Part shown: positions 28,799 to 36,732 of the stretch, piece after piece | Numbering within the stretch: the stretch's first letter is position 1 | Layout: every line of letters starts with the position of its first letter | DNA from: Sphingobium sp. | GTDB taxonomy: Bacteria > Pseudomonadota > Alphaproteobacteria > Sphingomonadales > Sphingomonadaceae | NCBI GenBank assembly: GCA_035196065.1 | Contig: CP136575.1 | Span: 2,644,769-2,708,768 of the forward strand | Length of the DNA stretch: 64,000 nucleotides | Direction: 5' to 3' | Position numbers and translations under genes: made by a program | The notes under the pieces: generated by a model | What the model was told of the DNA's origin: nothing | Databases searched by the model: none | What the model saw: the letters and a program-made list of their open reading frames with translations, nothing else

Positions 28799-29860
28799 TC
28801 AGATCGGTTCCGGACGCCCGTTGACCAGCACGTGCGAACAGATCTGCGCTTCGGCGCTGTCGTCGGGGTTCATCTGGGCCACTGCTACCCAGCCCTCCGC
28901 CCGAAGCGCAGCGGCCTTTTGCGGCAGAGTACCAATCGGCAGGAAAAGGCGGCGGCGTTCCCCTTGAGCAAGGCCGGCGTCGATCAGCGGATCGATATAA
29001 GCCGAAAAGCCCACAGCGGGTTCCTCGCCAATCCGGTAGCTCCCGCCGCGGCCAATCTCGCCGGACGCGTGGCCGGAGAATAGCGAAAAACCAAACCAGC
29101 TTTGATATTCAAAGCCATGGAGTTCGGTAGGATCCAGCGTGACACGCACGTCCGCCGGTACGGAATCGGCAATCGCGGCAATCGCATCAAGCCGCTCCTT
29201 CAGTCGTCCGTCGGCGTCAAATGCGCGCATCCTGTCCAGCGCCTCGGGGAGCGGACCGGCAGCAGCGATCAGGGGTGCAAATTCGGCTGGTACCGCGCCC
29301 GCATCCTTCGCGTCGAGCGCTGCCTTTAACGCGGCAACATCACCCTGCGGTGCCAATGTGTCGATCAGGTCAGGCATGGTGAGGTCGAGTGTCAATTCCT
29401 TCGCCCCGGCAGCCTTCAGCCCTTCCAGCGCGACCTGCACAACTTCGCTTGCCGCTGCGACCGAGTCGAGCCCGATGAGCTCAGCGCCAACCTGCATCAT
29501 CTCGCGTTCGGGCCGTAGTTGCGTGGCACGCAGCTTGACCACCGGGCCGCCATAGGAGAGGCGCACAGGGCGCGGATGGTGACCCATGCGCGTAGTGGCA
29601 ATGCGGCCGATCTGGCCGGTTATGTCGGAACGTACAGCCATCGTCTCACCCGAAACCGGATCAACAAAGCGCAGCAAATCTCGCGCCGACGTGCCAAGGC
29701 TGCCCGTCAGGCTGCTTTCAAACTCGGCAAGCGGAGCCTGCACACGTTCATAGCCGAAACTGGCGGCGGTATCGAGAATGGCCCGCACCAGCCGTGCGGA
29801 GGCATCAGCCTCGGGTGGCAGGCGGTCACGAAAACCGGTGGGAAGCAGGCTGTTGGTCAT
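28799..29860 (-). CDS. hisZ: ATP phosphoribosyltransferase regulatory subunit
   Basis: Catalytically dead histidyl-tRNA synthetase relative that binds short-form HisG and gives it activity and histidine feedback, at the first step of histidine synthesis. The N-terminus LLPTGFRDRLPPEADASARL is class II synthetase-like and MAVRSDITGQIGRIA is the motif 2 area; the anticodon-binding domain is absent (353 residues). ATG 29860 is chosen because upstream residues are not conserved. No hisG is in the window. It lies downstream of serA in the order serC-serA-hisZ. Confidence 0.92.
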   Translation of the reverse strand: MTNSLLPTGFRDRLPPEADASARLVRAILDTAASFGYERVQAPLAEFESSLTGSLGTSARDLLRFVDPVSGETMAVRSDITGQIGRIATTRMGHHPRPVRLSYGGPVVKLRATQLRPEREMMQVGAELIGLDSVAAASEVVQVALEGLKAAGAKELTLDLTMPDLIDTLAPQGDVAALKAALDAKDAGAVPAEFAPLIAAAGPLPEALDRMRAFDADGRLKERLDAIAAIADSVPADVRVTLDPTELHGFEYQSWFGFSLFSGHASGEIGRGGSYRIGEEPAVGFSAYIDPLIDAGLAQGERRRLFLPIGTLPQKAAALRAEGWVAVAQMNPDDSAEAQICSHVLVNGRPEPI

Positions 29861-29921
29861 GCGGAAAGCGGTGGCGTTTCGAACACAAGGTTTCAAGCGA
29901 AAACACACTTGCCACCCTCGG

Positions 29922-29998
29922 CTTGATCAGGGGACCATGGTCCGGCGTTACCGAAAACCGGCATTCCAGACCATGGATCCCTGCATGCGCGGGAATGG
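29922..29998. repeat. Dispersed 77-nt intergenic repeat, copy 2
   Basis: Same orientation and length as the copy at 21114-21190. It begins CTTGATCaGGGG, carries CCATGGTCCGG, a spacer, then GACCATGGATCC and ends TGCATGCGCGGGAATGG. The arms GGACCATGGTCC and CCATGGATCC are near-palindromic. It fills the gap between hisZ and serA, inside a presumed operon. Confidence 0.65.
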
Positions 29999-30014
29999 CA
30001 AGCTTAAGCGGACC

Positions 30015-31598
30015 TCAAAATTTGAGCGCCATCGCGCGTTTCACGCCAGGCAGATTGTGAATTGTCTCAAGAACGGTGGCCGGCACCGGCGTATCGACCG
30101 AAAGCAGCAGAATGGCAACGCCGCCCGCTTCCTGCCGGCCGAGATGGAAGGTACCGATATTGATATCGGCTTCACCCAATGTGGTTCCCAGACGGCCGAT
30201 GAAACCGGGCGCATCCTGATTGACGATGTAGAGCATATGCCCTTCAAGATCGGCTTCGACCTTTACGCCAAACAGTTCGACCAGCCGCGGCGTGCCATTG
30301 CTGAAAATCGTGCCTGCAACCGAACGCTCTCCGACATCGGTTTTCACCGATACGCGCAATAATGTGTGGTAATCGCCTTCGCGGTCATGGCGCACTTCGC
30401 GTATGTCCATGCCGCGTTCCTTTGCGAGATAGGGCGCGTTGACCATGTTCACCGCGTCCGAAAAACGACGCATGAAGCCCGAAAGCACCGCAGCCGTGAT
30501 CGGCTTGATGTTCAGTTCTGCCGCAGCGCCTTCAACTTCGACGCTGACCTGCGTCAGATCGCCATGCGACAACTGGCCGATCAACGACCCCAATTGTTGC
30601 GCCAACGCCATATAGGGGCGCAGCTTCGGGGCTTCCTCGGCCGAAAGACTCGGCATGTTCAAAGCATTGGTTACGCCGCCGCTGACCAGATAGTCGGCCA
30701 TCTGCTCTGCCACCTGCAGCGCCACATTCACCTGCGCTTCGTTGGTCGATGCGCCCAGATGCGGGGTACAGATGAAATTGGGCGTACCAAACAAAGGCGA
30801 ATCCTTGGCAGGCTCCGTCTGGAACACGTCGAGCGCCGCACCTGCAACCTGACCGCTGTCGAGCGCGTCCTTGAGCGCGGCTTCATCGACAAGGCCGCCA
30901 CGCGCACAGTTGATAATCCGCACGCCTTTCTTGCACTTGGCAATATTCTCACGGCTCAGGATGTTGCGCGTCTGGTCCGTCAGCGGCGTGTGCAGCGTGA
31001 TGAAATCGGCCTTCGCAAACAGCGTATCGAGATCGGCCTTTTCGACGCCCATTTCAATCGCCCGTTCGGGCGTCAGGAACGGGTCGAAAGCCACCACCTT
31101 CATCTTGAGACCAAGGGCACGGCTGGCAACGATGCTGCCGATATTCCCGGCGCCGATCAGGCCCAGGGTCTTGCCGGTCACTTCAACACCCATGAAGTCG
31201 TTTTTCGGCCATTTGCCGGCTTGCGTCTGGGTGTTCGCCTCCGGGATCTGGCGTGCGAGCGCAAACATGAGCGCAATCGCATGTTCGGCGGTCGTGATCG
31301 AATTGCCGAACGGCGTGTTCATCACGACTACGCCTTTTGCCGAGGCTGCAGGGATATCGACATTGTCGACGCCGATCCCAGCGCGGCCTACAACCTTCAG
31401 ATTGGGCGCGGCATCCAGGATTTCCTGCGTCACTTTGGTTGAGCTGCGGATCGCAAGACCGTCATATTGGCCGATGATCGCTTTCAGTTCTTCAGGGGTC
31501 TTGCCAGTGATTTCATCGACTTCGCAGCCACGCTCGCGAAAAATCACGGCAGCGTTCGGGTCCATCTTGTCGGAAATGAGTACGCGGGGTTTGGTCAT
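30015..31598 (-). CDS. serA: D-3-phosphoglycerate dehydrogenase
   Basis: First step of serine synthesis: NAD-dependent oxidation of 3-phosphoglycerate. 527 residues: substrate domain, Rossmann motif GLIGAGNIGSIVASRA near residues 147-162, catalytic Arg/Glu/His segments (CARGGLVDE, TPHLGASTNEAQ), an intervening ASB domain and a C-terminal ACT domain (about 455-527) for serine feedback. Length and layout match the long type 1 form. AAGGGAAC precedes the ATG. It follows serC after 108 bases. Confidence 0.97.
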   Translation of the reverse strand: MTKPRVLISDKMDPNAAVIFRERGCEVDEITGKTPEELKAIIGQYDGLAIRSSTKVTQEILDAAPNLKVVGRAGIGVDNVDIPAASAKGVVVMNTPFGNSITTAEHAIALMFALARQIPEANTQTQAGKWPKNDFMGVEVTGKTLGLIGAGNIGSIVASRALGLKMKVVAFDPFLTPERAIEMGVEKADLDTLFAKADFITLHTPLTDQTRNILSRENIAKCKKGVRIINCARGGLVDEAALKDALDSGQVAGAALDVFQTEPAKDSPLFGTPNFICTPHLGASTNEAQVNVALQVAEQMADYLVSGGVTNALNMPSLSAEEAPKLRPYMALAQQLGSLIGQLSHGDLTQVSVEVEGAAAELNIKPITAAVLSGFMRRFSDAVNMVNAPYLAKERGMDIREVRHDREGDYHTLLRVSVKTDVGERSVAGTIFSNGTPRLVELFGVKVEADLEGHMLYIVNQDAPGFIGRLGTTLGEADINIGTFHLGRQEAGGVAILLLSVDTPVPATVLETIHNLPGVKRAMALKF

Positions 31599-31680
31599 TA
31601 CATTGTTCCCTTTACGTCGCCCCTGACAAAGCAGGGGCCGTTGGAGATGTGTTTATCGGGTGCGGCGTAAGGCGGCTGCG

Positions 31681-31700
31681 GCCCCGGCCTAGGCCGGGGC
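31681..31700. other. 20-bp perfect palindrome between serC and serA
   Basis: GCCCCGGCCT followed by its exact reverse complement, seven bases after the serC stop. A GC-only cruciform or hairpin without a T-run is more likely an mRNA-stabilising element or dispersed repeat than a terminator. Confidence 0.65.
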
Positions 31701-31706
31701 GACGGC

Positions 31707-32828
31707 TCACGCATTCAGAGTTGCAAACGCCCAGTCGAGCCAAGGTGCAAGGGCCTCGATATCAGCTGTATCGACGGTCGCGCCGCACCAGATGCGCAGG
31801 CCCGGGGGGGCATCGCGATATCCGGCGATATCATAGGCCGCACCTTCGGCTTCCAGTAGACCGGCAAATTTCTTGATGAAATCGGCATCGGCGCCTTCGA
31901 TCGACAGGCAGACGCTGGTTTTCGAACGAATGCCGCTGTCGACAGCCAGATGGTTCAACCAGACACGGTCTGCAACGATCTTGTCGAGCGCATGGGCGTT
32001 GGCATCGCTGCGCGCCTTCAGGCCTGAAAGACCGCCAATGGATTGCGCCCATTCCAATGCGAAAATGGCATCTTCAACTGCCAGCATCGAGGGTGTGTTG
32101 ATAGTTTCACCCTTGAATATACCCTCAGCCAGCGCGCCTTTCGACATCAGGCGGAACAGCTTGGGAAGCGGCCATGCGGGGGTATATTCCTCCAACCGCT
32201 GCACAGCGCGGGGACCGAGGATCAGAACGCCATGCCCGCCCTCTCCGCCCAGCACTTTCTGCCAACTGAAAGTGGCGACGTCGATCTTGTCCCAGGGAAT
32301 GTCATAGGCAAAAACCGCACTGGTTGCGTCGGCAAAGGACAGGCCTTCGCGGTCATCGGGAATCCATTCACCGTCCGGTACGCGCACACCACTGGTGGTG
32401 CCATTCCAGGTGAAAAGAACATCGTCATTCCAGTCGACCTTCGACAGGTCGGGAAGCTGGCCATAATCCGCGCGATGCACCTTGGGCTCAAGCTTCAACT
32501 GCTTGACTGCATCGGTGACCCAGCCTTCTCCGAAGCTTTCCCATGCAAGCGCAGTCACGCCGCGCGCGCCAAGCATCGTCCACATCGCCATTTCAAAGGC
32601 ACCGGTATCCGATCCCGGTACGATACCGATGCGATGGGTTTCCGGAAGGTCGAGCATCTCGCGCATCAGATCGATGCAATATTGCAGGCGCGTCTTGCCG
32701 ATCTTGGCACGATGTGAACGGCCAAGCGATTCGGTTTTCAGTTTTTCGGAGGTCCAACCCGGCGGCTTTGCGCAGGGACCGGAAGAAAAATAGGGGCGCG
32801 CCGGTTTGGCGGCTGGTTTACTCGTCAT
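31707..32828 (-). CDS. serC: Phosphoserine aminotransferase
   Basis: PLP enzyme that converts 3-phosphohydroxypyruvate to phosphoserine. 373 residues, close to the alphaproteobacterial form (RPYFSSGPCAKPPGW at the N-terminus, IVPGSDTGAFEMAMW, and the PLP lysine in TFSWQKVLGGEGGHG). It is the first gene of the serC-serA-hisZ operon. The leader carries stacked stem-loops, one of which covers the ribosome binding site. Confidence 0.96.
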   Translation of the reverse strand: MTSKPAAKPARPYFSSGPCAKPPGWTSEKLKTESLGRSHRAKIGKTRLQYCIDLMREMLDLPETHRIGIVPGSDTGAFEMAMWTMLGARGVTALAWESFGEGWVTDAVKQLKLEPKVHRADYGQLPDLSKVDWNDDVLFTWNGTTSGVRVPDGEWIPDDREGLSFADATSAVFAYDIPWDKIDVATFSWQKVLGGEGGHGVLILGPRAVQRLEEYTPAWPLPKLFRLMSKGALAEGIFKGETINTPSMLAVEDAIFALEWAQSIGGLSGLKARSDANAHALDKIVADRVWLNHLAVDSGIRSKTSVCLSIEGADADFIKKFAGLLEAEGAAYDIAGYRDAPPGLRIWCGATVDTADIEALAPWLDWAFATLNA

Positions 32829-32905
32829 GTCATTCTCTCCTTGCAGAGAGCTCGCGCGGCGTTGGGACCGCGTGGCCCGGAGCCGCGTTTAGGCGCAGCC
32901 CCGGG
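32829..32905 (-). promoter_or_regulatory. Structured 5' leader of serC (serC-leader-like RNA)
   Basis: In the minus-strand RNA three helices stack in front of serC: CCCGG (32905-32901) with CCGGG (32880-32876), CGCGG (32872-32868) with CCGCG (32859-32855), and CTCTC (32850-32846) with GAGAG (32839-32835). The last one sequesters the AGGAGAG ribosome binding site. A conserved serC leader RNA is known from Alphaproteobacteria; the position and SD-masking hairpin agree with it, but no covariance check was possible. Confidence 0.5.
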
Positions 32906-32920
32906 AATGTCAACGACTGT

Positions 32921-33241
32921 TTAGTAACCTTGCTTGCGGAACAGCACCTCGCCGCGGCGCGCGACATAAAGCTTTTCTAGCGTGACCGGGTGGAAATAGG
33001 CCTCGACGCGATCGCCTTCGGGAGTAGTGCCATATACTTCATAGCAACCGCCATCGACCTTGGACTTGCGGACAGTCCAACCTTCCTTGACGAGCTTTGC
33101 CTTGAGCGCGTCCTGCGACTTCCAACTGGCCTGCGGCGTCGGCTTGCACTTGATTGCGCCCGTGGCAGAGGCGGGCGATGTCGGAACGAGGGCAATAATG
33201 GCGCCGGCAAGCGCGAGGGGCAGCAGATTACGCATATTCAT
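32921..33241 (-). CDS. Secreted PepSY-like small protein
   Basis: 106 residues with a signal peptide (LLPLALAGAIIALVPTSPASA) and a mature domain of the PepSY_2/YpeB type: SQDALKAKLVKEGWTVRKSKVDGGCYEVYGTTPEGDRVEAYFHPVTLE. Such domains sit in the periplasm and are often inhibitors or accessory sensors. The ATG at 33241 overlaps the stop of the ferric-reductase-like gene (ATGA); AAGGAG immediately before it would also suit an ATG six bases later (33235). Encoded directly after a haem-type membrane protein, which suggests a partnership. Confidence 0.75.
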   Translation of the reverse strand: MNMRNLLPLALAGAIIALVPTSPASATGAIKCKPTPQASWKSQDALKAKLVKEGWTVRKSKVDGGCYEVYGTTPEGDRVEAYFHPVTLEKLYVARRGEVLFRKQGY

Positions 33242-33828
33242 ACTCCTTGGGGTGTCAGGGGGATAAGTGGTTTTTTGATAAAGCGGGCCAACAGCACAAG
33301 GCCCAGCGGCACGAAATGCGCCAAGGCAGCGGTGTAGCTGTTATGCACCCAGATCCAGTGCAGCAATGTCAGGACGGCGGCCGGATAGACAAGCCGTTGC
33401 AGTTTTTTCCATCCTGCCCGCAGCAAACGCATCGACCTGTCATTACTGGTCAGTGCAAGCGGCAGCATGAGAAGGAAGGCGGCCCATCCGGTCCAGATAC
33501 CCGGCGCCAGCCACTCGGCAAGGATATCGTCCAGATTACCCATGTCGATCAGGTAAAAGACCAGATGCAGAACCGCATAGATAAAGGCGGCAACACCAAT
33601 GGCACGGCGGCGGACAACCAGCCATTGCAGCCATTTCTGCGCGCCCAAAAGCGAAACGAGCGGAGACAGGATCATCGCGAAGATCATCAGCCGCGCCGAC
33701 CATTCTCCGGTGGGGTGGATCATGTCCATCATGTCGATCCGGCCCAGCGAAAATTCAAACAGCAGCGCCAATGCCGGCAGACCCAGCACTATCCAGAACA
33801 GAATCCTATTATTGATAATCGTTCTCAT
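33238..33828 (-). CDS. Ferric reductase-like transmembrane (MsrQ/YedZ-like) protein
   Basis: About 196 residues with six hydrophobic segments (ILFWIVLGLPALALLFE, LMIFAMILSPLVSLL, AIGVAAFIYAVLHLVFYLID, WTGWAAFLLMLPLALT, LVYPAAVLTLLHWIWV, LAHFVPLGLVLLARF). His in YAVLHLVFYL and TLLHWIWVHN are placed like the haem ligands of the ferric reductase-like domain. MsrQ members pass electrons to periplasmic MsrP, but no msrP is adjacent; the neighbour is a PepSY protein. ATG 33828 is chosen over 33885 because it starts just before the first membrane segment. Confidence 0.8.
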   Translation of the reverse strand: MRTIINNRILFWIVLGLPALALLFEFSLGRIDMMDMIHPTGEWSARLMIFAMILSPLVSLLGAQKWLQWLVVRRRAIGVAAFIYAVLHLVFYLIDMGNLDDILAEWLAPGIWTGWAAFLLMLPLALTSNDRSMRLLRAGWKKLQRLVYPAAVLTLLHWIWVHNSYTAALAHFVPLGLVLLARFIKKPLIPLTPQGV

Positions 33829-33917
33829 TAGCGCATCGCTAACCCGCTCCCGCCTTGCGATCAAGCCTTTTTCGGCATTTACCATTTGTTAACCAAGAAT
33901 AGTGCAGGAATGCCGTC

Positions 33918-34568
33918 ATGTCGCGTAGCATCGCCATTCTTTTGCTCGCCCTTTTGGTCACCGCTTGCGGCGGCCGTTCAGATCGCGAAACGGTCCGGCG
34001 CGACAATGATGCTTTCCGCACTGACTTGTCCCGACAGTGCCTTGCATCATTGAAAGCGGCAGAAGTGCGTTTCACGCCGCTTCCAAACCAGAACTTCGCC
34101 GGTGGATGCCGCACGATCGACACGATCAAGCTCATGTCCTTTTCGCCCGAAGCGACCAATTTGGGTCCAATGACCTGCCCTTTGGCTGCCAACTTCGCGG
34201 CCTGGGCAAAACATGCTGTCCGCCCCGCCGCCCAAGCCTATCTGGGCAGTGAGGTCGTGCGGATCGAAACCATGGGAACCTATAACTGCCGCAACGTCAA
34301 TGGCGGCCGCAGCGGCAAGCTTTCCGAACATGCTTTTGGCAATGCCGTGGACATTTCCGCCTTCATATTGCGCGACGGCCGGCGCGTTTCTGTGCTGAAC
34401 GGATGGAACGGCCGCAGTGACGAACGCGCATTTCTGCGTCGTTTGCATCAATCCGCCTGCAAGCGCTTTGGCACGGTATTGGGGCCCGATTATAACAGCG
34501 CGCATGCCAACCATTTTCATTTCGACATGGCGCAATCCATGAATGATGGCAGTGCTTATTGTCGATGA
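33918..34568 (+). CDS. Extensin-like C-terminal domain lipoprotein
   Basis: 216 residues: lipoprotein signal with lipobox LLVTACGG, then an extensin-like C domain (PF06904 type). The metal-binding pattern of LAS peptidases is visible as SEHAFGNAVDISAF and NHFHFDMA, suggesting a zinc-dependent peptidoglycan D-Ala-D-Ala peptidase-like fold; Cys in ACGG, RQCLAS, GGCRT, MTCPL, YNCRN, SACKRF and AYCR point to disulfides. AGGA precedes the ATG. Divergent from the ferric-reductase-like gene. Confidence 0.87.
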   Translation: MSRSIAILLLALLVTACGGRSDRETVRRDNDAFRTDLSRQCLASLKAAEVRFTPLPNQNFAGGCRTIDTIKLMSFSPEATNLGPMTCPLAANFAAWAKHAVRPAAQAYLGSEVVRIETMGTYNCRNVNGGRSGKLSEHAFGNAVDISAFILRDGRRVSVLNGWNGRSDERAFLRRLHQSACKRFGTVLGPDYNSAHANHFHFDMAQSMNDGSAYCR

Positions 34569-34609
34569 CAGGGTGGATATTGCCAACCAAAGCGCTTATC
34601 TCAACCAAA

Positions 34610-35485
34610 ATGACACAAAAAGATTTGCAAGATCGCCGCTTCTACAAAGCGAAACAAGAAGCCAAGTTTGCCAAAGACCTAACGCCGGAAACTCCGCAAA
34701 CCCTCAGTAAATCCTACAAGCTGGCATTTCAGGACAGTGAATTTCTGCTCCGCGAAGAATTGAGGCCGGTGCGCTTTCAGCTCGAGTTGCTGAAACCCGA
34801 AATGCTTCTGGATGAAGCGGCTGTTGCCTCCACCCTCGTGATTTACGGGTCCGCCCGCATCCCCGCGCCCGATGCTGTTGATGCACTTTTCGTCAACGCG
34901 ACCGATGACCGCGAACGGACCATCGCAGAGCGCATGAAGGAAAAGTCACAATATTATGAAGAGGCCCGAAAATTAGCCCAATTGGCGAGCAGCAGCCACA
35001 TCAAGGACGAAGATGGCAAACGCCATTTCGTAGTCTGTTCCGGCGGAGGGCCGTCAATCATGGAAGCTGCAAATCGCGGCGCGCGCGATGTGGGCGCAGA
35101 CACGATCGGGCTAAACATCGTCCTGCCGCACGAACAGGCACCCAATGAATATGTGACTCCGGACCTCAGCTTCCGTTTCCACTATTTTGCGCTGCGTAAG
35201 ATGCACTTCCTGTTGCGCGCCCGCGCCGTCGCGGTCTTCCCGGGCGGATTTGGCACCTTTGACGAATTTTTCGAACTGCTGACACTGGTCCAGACTGGCA
35301 AGATCGAACCGATGCCGATCCTGCTGTTTGGCAAGCAGTTCTGGGAACGGGTGGTGAATTTTGAGGAATTGATGCTTGAAGGGGTGATCAGCCCCAAGGA
35401 TCTTGACCTTTTCCAGATGGTCGAAACCGCCGAACAAGCGTGGGCCGAAATCGTAGCGTTTTACGATCTGGAGGAATGCGACTGA
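34610..35485 (+). CDS. LOG family protein (TIGR00730-like)
   Basis: 291 residues with the LOG signature CSGGGPSIMEAANRGA and PGGFGTFDEFFELLTL (PGGxGTxxE), which in plant and bacterial members hydrolyses cytokinin or AMP-type nucleotide phosphoribosides. An N-terminal extension of about 85 residues (KDLQDRRFYKAKQEAKF...) marks the longer variant. ATG 34610 is chosen because the preceding codons overlap the upstream gene and are not family-like, although no strong ribosome binding site is seen. It ends at a hairpin shared with the convergent cytochrome gene. Confidence 0.88.
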   Translation: MTQKDLQDRRFYKAKQEAKFAKDLTPETPQTLSKSYKLAFQDSEFLLREELRPVRFQLELLKPEMLLDEAAVASTLVIYGSARIPAPDAVDALFVNATDDRERTIAERMKEKSQYYEEARKLAQLASSSHIKDEDGKRHFVVCSGGGPSIMEAANRGARDVGADTIGLNIVLPHEQAPNEYVTPDLSFRFHYFALRKMHFLLRARAVAVFPGGFGTFDEFFELLTLVQTGKIEPMPILLFGKQFWERVVNFEELMLEGVISPKDLDLFQMVETAEQAWAEIVAFYDLEECD

Positions 35486-35497
35486 TCGCAATCAATA

Positions 35498-35517
35498 CCC
35501 TCCCCCATAAGGGAGGG
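35498..35517. terminator. Hairpin between convergent LOG and cytochrome c genes
   Basis: CCCTCCC (35498-35504) pairs with GGGAGGG (35511-35517) across a six-base loop, 12 bases after the LOG gene and just before the end of the cytochrome gene. Neither side has a strong T-run, so termination is inferred from position only. It resembles the atpD-atpC hairpin in its CCCTCCC/GGGAGGG arms. Confidence 0.5.
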
Positions 35518-35525
35518 GGCAACGC

Positions 35526-35957
35526 TTATTTTTGCGCGGCCAAATAATCGATCAAGATTTTGCGCTCTTCGGCATTGTTGATGCCGGCAAATGCCATCTT
35601 CGTCCCCGGAATCGCCTTACGCGGATTTTCCAGATACGCATCGAGCGTAGCAGCATCCCATACGCCGCCATGCGTCTTCATCGCCACGGAGTAATTATAG
35701 CCGTCTGCGGAACCGACTGCCTTGCCGACAATGCCGTGCAGGTTCGGGCCAACACCATGCAGTGCGTCCTTCTGAACCTTGTGACAGGCGGCGCATTTGG
35801 CGAAGCTCTTTTCACCCGCCATTGCTGTCGACGCAGCAGGATCGGCGCCGGCGGTTGCCGACGCACCGCCTTCAGGCGCTGCGGCTTCCTGCTGACCGCC
35901 ACCGCCACAGGCCGCAAGAGCCAGTGTGAGTGCGACGACCGTCAGCCGGACCTTCAT
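35526..35957 (-). CDS. Class I cytochrome c, lipid-anchored
   Basis: 143 residues: lipobox LALAACG, an Ala/Gly-rich linker of about 30 residues, then a c552-type cytochrome with haem motif CAACH, GPNLHGIVGKAVG and axial Met in GTKMAF. It would be an electron carrier attached to the periplasmic side of a membrane. Its start overlaps the stop of the upstream membrane-anchored cytochrome gene by four bases, so the pair is translationally coupled and probably works in the same respiratory branch. Confidence 0.92.
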   Translation of the reverse strand: MKVRLTVVALTLALAACGGGGQQEAAAPEGGASATAGADPAASTAMAGEKSFAKCAACHKVQKDALHGVGPNLHGIVGKAVGSADGYNYSVAMKTHGGVWDAATLDAYLENPRKAIPGTKMAFAGINNAEERKILIDYLAAQK

Positions 35958-36583
35958 TTCGCGGGAGCCTCTGCAGCAGCGGGAGCGGCAGCAGCAGCCT
36001 CGGCTTCACCCTCGGCAGGAGCAGCGGCAGCCTCACCTTCAGCAGGTGCAGCAGCCGGCGGCGGCGGGAGTGGCAGGTTCGAGCCCTGCGCGTTCAGATA
36101 CAGCAAGAGTGACGCGCGCTCTTCAGGATTGCCGAGGCCGGCAAAGCTCATCTTGGTGCCGGGGGCATATTTTTTGGGGTTGGCCAACCACCTGTCCATA
36201 TTTTCCCAGTCCCACATGCCGGGTGCCTTCAGCAACGCTTCGGAGTAAGCGAAACCGGCAATATGACCATGCTTCTGTCCCATGACAGCGTAGAGGTTGG
36301 GACCGATGCCATTGGCACCGCCTTGATTGATTGTATGGCAGGCCATGCACTTCTTATAAATGGCTTCGCCTTTCGCTATGTCGGCAGAGGCGAGCAAAGT
36401 GGCCAAAGGCACGGCAGCTTCACCGCCGCCTTCACCGCTCTCGACGCCCTGGATCACATAACCCTGCTTGCCCTCACCGGGCACATCGCCGTGGATGATC
36501 TTGCCGAACAGGATGGAACCACCGAGTGCCACGATGCCCGCTGCCAGCACCCAACCTGCGATGGTATTGTTGCGATCTGCCAT
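35954..36583 (-). CDS. Membrane-anchored cytochrome c (CycM/cy type) with an Ala/Pro/Glu tail
   Basis: 209 residues: one N-terminal membrane anchor (IAGWVLAAGIVALGGSILFG), a linker, the haem motif CMACH, GIGPNLYAVMG, axial Met in GTKMSFAG, then an unusual low-complexity tail of about 40 residues rich in Pro, Ala and Glu (LPLPPPPAAAPAEGEAAAAP...). Such cytochromes carry electrons from the bc1 complex to terminal oxidases. ATG 36583 is chosen because upstream codons run into the divergent pheA promoter and lack conservation. Coupled by a 4-base overlap to the second cytochrome. Confidence 0.92.
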   Translation of the reverse strand: MADRNNTIAGWVLAAGIVALGGSILFGKIIHGDVPGEGKQGYVIQGVESGEGGGEAAVPLATLLASADIAKGEAIYKKCMACHTINQGGANGIGPNLYAVMGQKHGHIAGFAYSEALLKAPGMWDWENMDRWLANPKKYAPGTKMSFAGLGNPEERASLLLYLNAQGSNLPLPPPPAAAPAEGEAAAAPAEGEAEAAAAAPAAAEAPAK

Positions 36584-36732
36584 ATGAGAATTACCCTGAT
36601 TTTCCGATATGGGCCCCGCGAAAAGCGGCCCTGATTGATTCCCTCGCTCCTCTAGTGCGCCAACCCCGCGCGTGCAATAGGCCAAATCCCGCTTGCCCGC
36701 CTGTTATTGCTCGCCTATCGGCCTGCCATATC

